Below, one piece after another: positions 49,501-61,500 of a stretch of DNA of 64,000 nt. The number at the start of each line of letters is the position of its first letter. Positions within the stretch are counted from its first letter, which is position 1. A program made the position numbers and the translations under genes. The stretch is from Aplectana chamaeleonis (Eukaryota > Nematoda > Chromadorea > Rhabditida > Cosmocercidae), in assembly GCA_029168955.1 (NCBI GenBank), contig JAPDOI010000290.1:744001-808000 (forward strand), given 5' to 3'. The notes under the pieces were generated by a model. The model worked only from the letters and a program-made list of their open reading frames with translations. It was not told where the DNA came from and did no database searches.

Positions 49501-52500
49501 ATATGCTGGGCTATCAACACAAACAAAAATCAGCAAGTCATATCGGGCTGATAGCAGTCTCGTCTTTACACGCCCCTGCTCGAGGAGCTTCGACTCCGGG
49601 CGAATCACTTCTTCTTGATGTGGCCTTTCTGTTTCATCAGGTGCGAATACTTTCTCTTCTCGGTGCCTGCGTCGCGTACGTACATAACTTGTGGGCGAAT
49701 GGTCTTCGGTTTTTTCTTGGCTGGCTCGTTGACTTCTTTCTTCTCGGTGTTCGGCTCGTCCTCAACATTGTTCTTTAGTTTCTTCAGTGTTGCAAAAGTG
49801 GGTAGGGATAGGGTATTCATCGCGAACTTTGTCAGTTGGTTCAGGAATATCACGATTTGCCACGGGTGAAACTTTGCATCGTCGCGTCTCGGGCTGGTTC
49901 CGAGCGCAGTGGCTGGGTGTCCCTTGTGAACCATCGTGTCTATAGTACTATACGCGTCGACTACGCGAGCGTCAAAACCGCGTGCTGGCCCGGTTAATAC
50001 TTCCACGACCTCTTTGCACACCTTCTTTATGGCGTGCCAATCCTCACTCCGGGCTTCTTCGTACGGCGGTGGGTACACATCCAATGTGCCGCCACACTGC
50101 AAATGACGTTCTAGAGCGTGCATTACGTGATTCATGTGCGTGGTTGCCGGCATCACGTTGGGCCAGACAAGAACGATAGCTGCAGAGATTGGGTGCTCAT
50201 TGAGCTGGGCTGCTAACCAATCCAAGGTTGAGTACACCATTATCTTGACCTTATCGTCCTCTTCCAGCTCTTTTTCGGCGCGGAGGAATTATAGCGGCAT
50301 CGCAATTATCGTGGAATTCATCGGAGAGTCGTCATAATGCTGTAGAATGTGATCGAGTCGCTCGACAGCCTGGGCGTAATACGATTCGATGTGGTATCCC
50401 GGAAATGCTGGGAACAGTGGTGGGTGCACGATCCGTTTCCCGTGCGCCGCCCCCAGAGCAGTGCTGAAGGCGTAGCAGCTGGAACGATGTGCGGCTATCG
50501 CGTGAGCTAGGCCCAGAATAGGCAGGTGCTTCGATCCTTCCGTCAGAAGTTCATCATCCATGCGTCTGTCACCCCAGAATGGATCGAGAGCTATGGATGC
50601 GACGTTTGCCAGATCGAACATATTGTTAATTGGCTTCGATCGGGCGAGATCTGATTGCAGACTAGGTAGAGCTGTCTGTGCCTTAGTGCGAAAGATGTTG
50701 CACGTACACGGGTGGAATAGATGCAACAGATCCTGTTGTGGCGCTCCGACTTTGACCCTGAAACAAATCGTTTTAGGAAGCATACAGCTATTTTGCTTGC
50801 GTATGCCTCTTGTATCTCGGTGCCTTATAGTTTGAACCGGCTCATCACCGATTCCCCTTGGCAGGCGTTTCAGGAGGTCAAACTGCACGCGAAGCGGTTC
50901 ACGACTACCAGCTATCTCAGTGATGAGTGCGCTATTTTCGCTCATGTCGATTATCCTGTATGGCCCACTCCACTCATTCACTAGTTTTGGGTGACTAGAG
51001 GTAGTTCTCTGTGAAGGGACGCGCACATACACTCCCTTCCCTACAAGAAAAAGGTCGCTCTGTGACCTTCTTGGCTTTGTCATAGTAGCGTTCTATGCGC
51101 CCTCGAGCTTTATCATTTTCTGTACGTGCGAAGTCGCGTATTAAGCTGAGTTCCACCGCCAGTTCATTTGAATATGAGTCAAGATCTACCATATATTTTG
51201 TAACTACATTGTCTGACAACGAATTCCATGGCACCTTGCAGTCATATCCATGTAGGAGATAGAAGGGCGATTCACCCGTGGAATCATGAACGGTAGAGTT
51301 GTAGGCTATCATACAGTGAGGCTAAATGTTGTCCCAGTCCACCTGAACGATCACCTTTTTTCTCAACAGACCTATGATAGTTTTGTTGAACCTTTCCGTG
51401 AGGCCATTTTCACGAGTGTTGTACCCTTTCGTGAAAAGCTGTTGAATTCCCATTAGTGTTGTGAGTTTTGCCATCAACTTATGATTGAACTCGATGTCTT
51501 GATCGGAGAGGATGCATGCTGGTATGCGGCAAGCATCTGCAATCCACCGTGTGAAAAGCGTTCGCGCTACCTCTTCTGCTGATTTAGAAGCTATTGGGTA
51601 TGCGCCCCCAAATTCTGTAAAATGGTCGACCACGCTCAGAATGTATCGATTACCGCTAGTGGTCAGTCCCGTTTCTAGTATGTCTATACCAACTATTTCA
51701 AACGGTTTGGAAGCTATTATGGGCTTCAGCGGTGGTGTAATGACAGGTTTTTCATTGTGTAGCACGTATTCCCTGCATTCTTCTGACCAAAGCAATACAT
51801 CTCGTCTCATGGTTTCCCAAAATACGTGTTTCGCGAGAGCCCTCAGTACTTTCCCAAGTCCAAAATGATCTGCCAGAAGTGCTGAATGCGCTTCGAGGAA
51901 GACTTGTTTCCTGTGAGCCTCAGGAACCGCTTTAAGAAACTTGTCATTATTGAGAAAAGTGAGGTACCCTTCATGCATAGCAAAATCAGCTACCGTGTAC
52001 TTTTTATAGTGCCCTTGGAATTTTATGGTGCGCGCCATGCAGTTACGCTCAAGATCTTGAATTATTTTACCGTAAACTGGACTTCTACGTAGTTCTTCCG
52101 TCCACGTTGGTTCCTGTTTTATCACGGCTACAATAGCACCATTATTGTTCTCAGTGGGCATGTCATACGTACGCACTTCTTCATTTACAGCACCACGGCT
52201 GAGTGCATCGGCTACTTTGTTAGCACTACCCTTGAGGTACACAATCTCGATGTCGTACCTCTGGATTTCTAACGCCCAACGTAATATGCGCCCTGAGATA
52301 TTCGCTCGTTTGAACAATGCAGTGAGCGTTTTGTGATCAGTATAAACCTCGGTAAGTAGCCCGCAGATGAACATGTGAAATTTCCTCAGAGCAAATATCA
52401 CAGAAAGAGCCTCCAGGTCGGTCATGTGGTAATTTTTCTCGCTCTTCGATAACGCTCTTCGATAAACCTTTTGACGCAAAGAATATAGGATGAAGGAACC

Positions 52501-55500
52501 CATCATCACCTTTTTGGATTAGCACGGCTCGTAATCCAGAATAGGATGCATCTGTATGAATCTTAAAGGGTTTCTTCCCATCTCTTGCTGCTTCGATGTC
52601 CGGCTGCGCTAGGACAGGAGCTTTGGTAATCACCATTTTCAATTTTTCGAATGCATTGCGCGGCGTTTCTGTCCACTGATAGGGCTGTTTTTCTGACGTC
52701 ATTTCATGCAGTGGCCCCGCTATTTGTGAAAACCCGAGCACGAACTTCCTATAGTAGGAACACATGCCTAGAAACATTCGCAACTCCGATCTTGTTTTGG
52801 GCTCTTGATATTGTGTTATCACCTCTACTTTCTGCGGGTCCAGGTGCAAACCTGCGCAGTCAATGACGTGACCCAAAAAGTGCACTTTATGCTCCAATGG
52901 GACGCATTTCCCTGGTTTTAGCTTGAGACCGCCTCTACGGAGTGCTATGAAAACTTTCTCTAGCATCTCGATATGCCTTTCATACGTACTGGTTGCCACT
53001 ATAATGTCGTCGAGGTAGCAGAAAACTTCATTATTCAATAGTTCTTCGAGAACCAGTTGCATCAGCTTTTGGAAAACAGCTGGCGACGAGGTCAACCCGA
53101 AAGGAAGGACTTTGAATTGAAAGTGCCCTTCTGTGGTGACGAACGCGCTCTTTTCCCTCGCCGAATCTGAAAGACTGATATGCCAGTAACCTGACGCAAG
53201 GTCAAGTGTTGAGAAATAACGTTTACCCTTCACGTTTTGGAGGATTGTGTCGGCCATCGGTAACGGATAGTGATGATTTTTCGTCACTTGATTCAGCTTG
53301 CGGTAATCAACGCATAGACGTAGTGATCCATCCTTCTTTCACATGACTGGGCTCTATTATGTGCCTCTGCTTGAGGTCCGCTTGTATTTTGCGCAGCTCC
53401 ATCCTCATGCCAAGTGGCACTGGACGAGCCTTCTGGTGAATCGGGGCGGCATCACCAGTTTCGATGTTATGCTCTACCAATGATGTTTGCGTCAGCTCTT
53501 GATCTGAGATGGCAAAAACATCGTTGAAGTTGTTTACCAAATTTTCCTGTGCTTCACAGTTTTCTAGATTCACTTTCCTTTGTCGGATTGTCTCCCAGAG
53601 CTTCCTGGTGTGAGATTCTTTATCTACCGATATCGTTCGTTCCAGCATGTTTGCATGCTCGGCTGGCGACTCGTATACCACGATCGATATATCCCAGCAT
53701 CCTATCTCTTCTCCTGCCCGAAAAACCTTCGGGTTTTGCAGGGTATTCATGGTAGGAAGCTCCATTATCGGTTGGTTGGTATTGCAGACTGTATCCGGAA
53801 TGACTTCACAGTTAGACCACAAAACTTGGTCTTCATCCTTCTCACAAGGGAAGTATAAGAAGCGTGGGTCTGAACGGTAGAAATCTAATGTCATGTGGGA
53901 ATGTTCACGCATTACATGGTGAAATAGCGTTGGGTACCCGCCGCGAAAGATAGATCTGAAGGAGTTATAAGCTCTGAAAGTTTGCCAGCCATCACCTCCT
54001 ACTAGTCTATGAATTGTTAAGCGGTGAAGTCAAAAGCATCAACGGCGCAAAGGGAGGAAGGGACAGTGGCGGGCATGTGACCAGGGTTTGAATCTTCCCC
54101 TCCTTTTTCGCAAATTCACGGAGCTTTCATATTTTGATCAAAAATTATATCACAAATGTCATCTTATCCTTTTGCTGCGAGATATAGCCATATCGACAGT
54201 GAAATAAACTCGGGTACAAAGGATTTAAGGTTTTGTTCCCCATCAAGCATTTCCATTGTTTTGGAGAACTTATATGATTTGGAAGTATTAACATAACATA
54301 TTTTCAAAAACCTTATCACTTTATGGGACGCAAAATACATTACCATTTCTTTCACCAATGGTAAGTAGGCACATAATGCATCAAACATAAGCAAATTCCG
54401 CAATAGGGACAGCGAATGAACGCGATAGGCCCCTGGCAACCTATCTCTTCGCAGGGGCCGAGCGCTACTGGGAATTCGAGATCGGTTGGAGTTTTGAAAA
54501 GACCCGGACGGATAAGAACGTAGCCGGCCTTAAAGGCATCGTCCTCGCCTAAAACCATTTATTATTTTAAACGACCTAAAAATTTAAAGTTTTGAGCAAT
54601 AGTAGAAAAAAACGTTTGAAACTCGTTATCCCCCTTTTGTGCATATCTGACAGCACGAGGAAACGGACTCTCAGGATTATTTGAATATGACTTCGGGTTG
54701 GTCTGTCTTCTACTATTTTGAAGATTTTTGTTCTTCCAGCAGTCTCTCTTGAAATGCCCTTGCTGCTTACAGAACGAGCAGGTCATTTCTTTCATCGTAT
54801 TGCCCGAATTCGCTTATCGATGCAGGCCTCTACCTCTGTCTTCTGAGGTTTTTGGTAAAGATTCTCGTTCACGCATCATATCCTCTTTCTTAAAACCATT
54901 GCGACTGTTAGGAACGAACGGTTTTAGAGATGATCGAACGGCATTTGCAACCTCACGGCTTCTCTCAATGCTCTGCGCAAAGTTTTTTCAGCTTTTCATA
55001 CGTTTCGTCTTCGCTTGATTGTTCCATCATGCTGAACAACTGAACGTACTCCTTGCATTCGGTCAGCTGAGTAATTAGCTCCCCAGCGCGGATCATAGGA
55101 AGTTCTTTGTCACTCGCCTCAGGGTACACACTTCGCGTTAGCTCTTCCAATCCGATGCAGTAGTCTGTGACTGAATAACGCATTTTGAGCTGTCTCAGTT
55201 TAAAGGCAGTGTTCACGATGATTCTCGTTTCCAAGTTTTCCACTCAAAACAATGCGTTGGCAACCAAGTGTTACCAAAATCACGAAGAAACGGCGAGAAA
55301 CGCACTAATTCGTCGTATTTCAGTGACATTATTCTATGGCCTGGACTAGTTGTCTGGTTGGATAAACATGTTCACGGTGGTTGTCACCGGTAAAAAATTG
55401 GGTCAACCGTGAATAGAAGAATATTCAATGCAAAACAGTATTAGTTAGGGCCCGAAGGAAAGAACGGAGCAACACAGAATGGAGAATTGCAAAAGACGGG

Positions 55501-58500
55501 TCCACAAAAAATTTCATTGTCACAACGAACAGTTCCATTAATACTTAAGAGGCGGGCTGATACTTGAGGATTTCGTGCCCTTCTGGTGCGTTTTTCTCTG
55601 TTTCTTCGTCATTTCGGTTCTACTCGGTGGCCAAACAATCGATTTAGCGATTAATCTCAAAATCGAAGATTATCGTGAACACTGCCTTTAATGTAGGCCG
55701 CCGTGCGTCTCGACGCATCATTGCTTTTGAATTTATCTCGGGGCGTATCTACGAAGCATGCAAAGGTACACTCTTTACACATACGGGGCAATGTTTCCAT
55801 AAGTGTTTTTGGGTGGTCTCGTAATTTGGAGCCCTTGAGATATATCAGCATGCTATCGTCTAAGCATACTTGATTTTGAAAGACGTGACAAAATTTTCAA
55901 ATCCTTTTCCCCGCGCATTTGAAAAGGGGGGTACGTCGGTAGTGCCATAGCTGCTAGCGTGGCGCCCACTCCCGTTTCTACCATGTTTTGATAACCCGGA
56001 GAATTTGTCTCACCTCTCGGGCTCTGCGGTAGCGACGTCTTCACCATGTGCTCGACTGGGGTCCTGCCCTTGCGTTGCCAATGCTGCAAATAAGGATCGT
56101 ACGTATTTTAATTGGGGCCAGGTGGTATTGAGTTGCGATACTCCTGGTTTTCGTCATTCATGTTTCGAGCAAACGTACCGTTTCCAGGATTAAATGGTGT
56201 GAGCTCTGTGTGCGGAATCCTTTTGTTCTCACGGACTTGTTGCATGACAGCTCTGAAGTTCATCTTTGCGTCATTTTGAACCGGATCGATGTCCATAGGC
56301 ACTTCTCTCTGAAAAGAATCGTGCTGATTATAATTACCATGAGCCCATATTCCTTTCACGGAGCGGGTTCTTTTCTTTGTGGTTTTTGTCGCAGGTGATT
56401 CAGTTGGACATTCTTCCAACAGCTGTTTAACTGCGTTCAGGACTTCAGTTGAACTTACATTGAGAATCTGACTTAACCGGCGTATGCACTCATCATCAAA
56501 ACTTGCCTGAGCGCGAAACTCGGTATGTTCTGCGATCAGCTGTTTCCAATCGCACCATTCCCATTTTAGAAGCTGGGTCATCAAATTCTCAATCTTAGAC
56601 AGTTCTACTCTGATAGTACGACAGCTACTATTAGAGAGGTTATCTACTACCCGTAAAGTCTCTTCGCGACTTTTTGTCGCTGCGCGAGTATCGGCTGCAT
56701 CGCCTATGCTCCCACAAACGCGCTCGGATAGCGTTTGCATGGAGTTCACCTCTGATAAGATAATCATCATAGAGGATTTTACCTGTGTCGCTTGTTGAGT
56801 CAGAATTTGCACTTGCTCCATCATCATTGTGACTTGCGACTACAGGTTTGTCACTCGAGCGTCTTCGATCTGCGCCTGAGCTAGGATTTCGTCGACTTGT
56901 TTATCTATGTCTTCGTTCGCCATATCTGGAAATATGCGGTTATTCGGACTGTTGGCCCAAAAAAAAATCCCGCCACGCGTACTCACCTACGCGAATTATG
57001 CGGTTTCGAACGATCAGCAAATTTGGGCAGCACCCTGCTCCTATTTGCGATGTGCTCGCTACTATACTGGGCGGTTAGTCCAGTACAGTAGTTGCTACTC
57101 CACAGTAGCACAACTCTACCGCGGTTGACGGTCTACGAGTTTCAGGTATCTTACCTTCAGAATCCGACGTCTTTGCTTCGCCTGCAGTTCTTGAATCCAC
57201 TGCAGTGCCCTGTGGTCCTGACCGCTGAGGTTGTAGCAGCTTCGGCTTCGGCCCCCAAGTAGCTGCCGCTGTGGAGAGTAGATTGAGCACAGAATGATTC
57301 ATTCCATACCGAACGGCCGTTTTATATGGTGGGCTATCAACACAAACAAAAATCAACAAGTCATATCGGGCTGATAGCCGTCTCGTCTTTACAATAATGC
57401 CTTTCGAAAATCCCCGAATAAATGAATAGATTCGAATATGGCCGTGAAAAAAACTTCTAAATGAATGATTACGGGTGGTGGTCATCGTGTATCGACACCC
57501 CTGAGGAGGCGGGAGAAACGGGGGAGGAGCGAGGTTCCTGATTGGACGCAACACGGGCTAGCCCCGGCCCCGGCTGTCGAGTCCAATCAGGAACCTCGCT
57601 CCTCCCTCGTTTCTCCCACCTCCTCAGGGGTGTTGATACACGATGGCCACCACCCAATGAATACATTTGAAAAGTCGGCCAACTATTCGAATACCTGAAC
57701 CATAGTCGAATATTTGAATAATATTCGACATTTCAAAATCGAGATCAGGATCACACCAGAACTTTCGATTTTTTGAGACGGCTTGGAGATCTTTTTTCGT
57801 AAACTACCTTTAAAACGGGGACTATTTGGAGATTACCGGAACAATTCCAGATTCAACGATCCCGTTCAAGCAGAAAACGGCCACTGTGGTAGTGGCAGAT
57901 GTGACTTTGTGATTTTAAAGGGATATCAATGCATCGATGGCCGCTAGAGAATTTTTCGGCAAAATGTTTGTATGCGGTGCTGCGCTAGATCTCAAGATGG
58001 GAAGGGGAAAAGCGACCACACAGCATTGATCACTGCGCCATCCCTTGCCAAGTAAATCTTTTCCGACCAGGGCAGGAATTCACGAAACGATAACCACGGT
58101 TTAGCCATGTTTTGAGGCCAATCGATTCACACACAATGTGCTTAACCGTGGTTACGGTAGCCATGGTTAAAACGTGGTTAGCGCTTCGTGAATTCCGCCC
58201 TAGGCGACGGCGCGAGGCATTATGTGTCACATGGAAGAGGTCAGACCGGGCGGAAATTTCTGTTTTCTGGCCGCTTGCGCCTTCTGTTTCTGTTTTCTGA
58301 CAAACTCGGATTTTTTGTTTACTAAATTAAATTTCTGCACATCCCCGGGGTTAAACCCCTCGACGTCCGGCGGGGGAGGGATTAGACCTGCGACCAAGCA
58401 CGAGGATAGGCTTCCATAACGGCCCCGCCATATGCTGTAGCCAGCCCGGTCGATACGTATTCAATGCTTTGCTTAGTCAAGAAAATTTCTCCCCAATTTA

Positions 58501-61500
58501 TCTCAACTGGCCCCACTTGTCCCGTTCGTGACCGTCCCGGTCGATACGCATGCTCAATGAGGTAGGAAACCCCCTCCCCTTTGTGGGCGGACTAAGCCGT
58601 GCGCTCGAGTGTACCAGCATAATCTATACGCATACATTGGACCACTAGGGACGGGGTAGGACGGCGCTGGATCAGTAGGGAGGGGAGGGTTGGCGTCGGT
58701 TCACTGGGGATAGGAGAGGACGGCCCAATACGGCCTTCGGCCGACAATGACGGGGCCTAAGGGCGGAGGGGGGGATATTGTGAGCCATACTGTTAGTCTA
58801 AGGTAGTATGTAAGTATATAATGATTATCGTGGTAACGATATTTGTAGAACTAATACATTTAAAAAACGGCTAAGAGTTGACCGGTGAGTATTGACCTGA
58901 CCGCAGAATGTCTGGACCCAGCTGGGAGTGCGCAGGACGGCGGGGAAAGTGCACGAGACCCAAGCCTGAGTGCGCCAAGCGCCTGTGAAGTGTACGGGAC
59001 CCAACTGGGATCACGTCAAGTGCCTTTGAAAAATTGCGGCACCCCACTGGGAGAGCGAGAATCTTGCGCACAAGAACGGACTGCAGAAAACCTGCACAAA
59101 CAAAGGATTACCCCATTTTCAGAATTACATTCTGAGAAGTTTCTATTTCAAGGGAAAACAAATTAGGTTATGTCTAATTCGGTTGCGGGAAACTCGTCTT
59201 CGTCGATGAACTCCCCGATTGTTGGCAGGGGATTGGACTGTCTGGGTGTTCGAAATTCACACCCTTGCGCAAATGACTGGAGAAACTTTCACGTCTTCAA
59301 ATTATTCAGGAATCTTAATTTGGGGCGCATTTTAGTTTTCATCGTAAATGGATGCGGGGATGAGTCGCCTGATACCGGCCTAATTCGAATGAGGGGCACC
59401 GAAATTGACCGAATGTTGAAATAAACCCCAACATTTTAATTCGCGAATGAATCGAATATTCGAATAAATGCGAATTTTACATTCCCGAATAAATCGAACA
59501 TTCGAATAAATCAAAAATTGGAATTTACGAATAAATAGAACATTCGAATAAATCCAAAATTTAAATTCCCGAATAAATCGAATATTCGAATAAATGCAAA
59601 AATCAAATCTCCGTATAAATCGAATATTTGAATAAATCCAAAATTTAAATTTCCGAATAAATCGGATATTCGAATAAATCCAAAATTCGAATTTCCGAAC
59701 AAATCGAATATTCGAATAAACCTCAAAATTCGATTTCCCGAATGAATAGAATATTCGAATGCTCGAATATTCGAATATTTATTCGATTCGGTCCCAAGTC
59801 TAATACGCAATGTGTATTCTGACGCTCAATGTCGAGCAGGCTCGGCTCCCTGCCGAAGTCGTGACTGTTGGATCGTATTTTTTTCCAAAGTGATGTTGAG
59901 AAACCAAACGTATTGTAAATATTGGAGGTGAAAATCTGAAAAAAGTCGTAGTCATTGAGTCGAATGAGTTTGTTTTGACAGTTTCTTCGTCAACCGATTC
60001 TCCCGAATGGTGCGTCTAGTTGCACGATTTCTCCACTGAACTCGCAAAAGGAGCTAGCATCAAACGCCAGTGCGTCTGAGCAACAAACGTACTCTCTTCA
60101 ACAAGCCTTGGCTGCTGTTGCTAATGGTGAAAGCTTCTTGTTTTGCTTTCATGACTAACAGTACAGTTATTCGATTTCAGCTCAGAATGAGAAGTCAGAA
60201 ATGCGAATGCACATGTTGCAGCAGCAGCAACAGCCGCAGCAGAACGCTGCTTCTTCCATGAATACTTTCGTGCATCCGTCATCTGATAAGGTAATCGTGG
60301 TTGATTGATTTTATTGCAATTTTAGATTGCTGAAAACTTCACTATTCTCTACACAGTATAAGCATTCACAGGTCCTGAAACCAGTCGCGGTAGGTGGCGG
60401 TAGCAGTGATGCAGCTCTCTCTCCACGTCCTCCACCAGTTGATCCCACACCTTCGCGGCTATTGATGGAGGCTACAACGAGCATTTCTGATTTTTCCACC
60501 TCCATTTTAGTAAATCAGCAGGTGGGTTTCATGGAACAATCCATGTAGCTATTTTCTGCTGTTCTCTAACCTCGCTTGTGTTTTTCATCACGACTTTTTG
60601 CTTATGGAAGCCTCATGTGGCTTCCGATTTGGTTACCGGACACTTTCTTTGGATTTTGATTCGTGGAGGCTCCCTAACGAAACTCAGGAAGTTCTCAGCT
60701 GAAATGGGAGTTTCTTCAAATTGATTCTCCTGTGTCTTATGGGAGTTTTGCTGTAAAATCTTCAATACGCTGGCTTTTCTACGATTTTGTCGTTACAGAA
60801 GACCTACTCAGACAGCCCGGGGGGGTCTGATTTGGCCACCGTAGGCTTTCGATGCGACTACAAAGCGGTGTGGACGACGATGTGGTCGAGTACTCTCCGT
60901 GCGCCACGTGTTCTAATCGTCGTCGAGGTGAGAAGCACTTGCCCCAACACATGGCCGTTTCACTCGGCCACGACGCGCTTTCGATTCGACTACGATGAGT
61001 TTGGACGACGAATGAGCCACGATGCCCATGAATAGGTTGATCGATAGCTCCACAATTGATAAGGCTCCTATCAGCCGCACAGCACCTATAAAAGGGGACC
61101 CTTCTCATGGAGAGCGTTGTCTTTTGGGGCCGCTCCTGAGAGGTGACTACAAGTCACTTTCTGGACGATTTTTGATCGCTGAGGGGGTCTCCCCACGGTC
61201 CTTGGCGAGGAAAGCTCCTCGTTGTCGCCCGTGGGGAGGGTGATGTCCTTATCGTGGACTGCTGTGGAGGTGACCCCCTGCTGCGGGCCGTGACTTGGAC
61301 CGTATCCTTGTTGGGGAAGTCCCGCCCCCAGAGCTACGTGCTTCTATTGTAGGACGACATGCTGCCGTGAGGGTATCGGGGTGCGGGATAAGTTTTGCCT
61401 GTTTACGCTACGTATGTAGTCATATCGAACAGGCCACGTGCTTCAGCATGGGCCTATCAAACAGGTTACGAGCTGCCGCGTGGGAAACGGTGTTGCGGCG

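Larger units (their letters stand above)
49435..57393 (-). mobile_element. Ty3/gypsy LTR retrotransposon, about 7.96 kb
   Basis: LTRs at 49435-49570 and 57258-57393 are 135-136 bp and nearly identical. The target duplication is ATAA (or AATAA if the LTR is taken one base shorter) on both sides. Coding order on the minus strand is gag, then reverse transcriptase, RNase H and integrase, which defines Ty3/gypsy order. A primer-binding site starting TGGGGGCC follows the 5' LTR, and a G-rich tract AGCAGGGGCG precedes the 3' LTR. The body carries many stops and shifts and a TTAA MITE, so it is inactive. It sits in the 17.8-kb intron opposite to the host gene. Confidence 0.94.

Noticed and set aside
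57075..57554. 159-codon minus-strand frame
   Set aside because: Crosses the 5' LTR of the retrotransposon and the hairpin MITE; it is not a unit of either.
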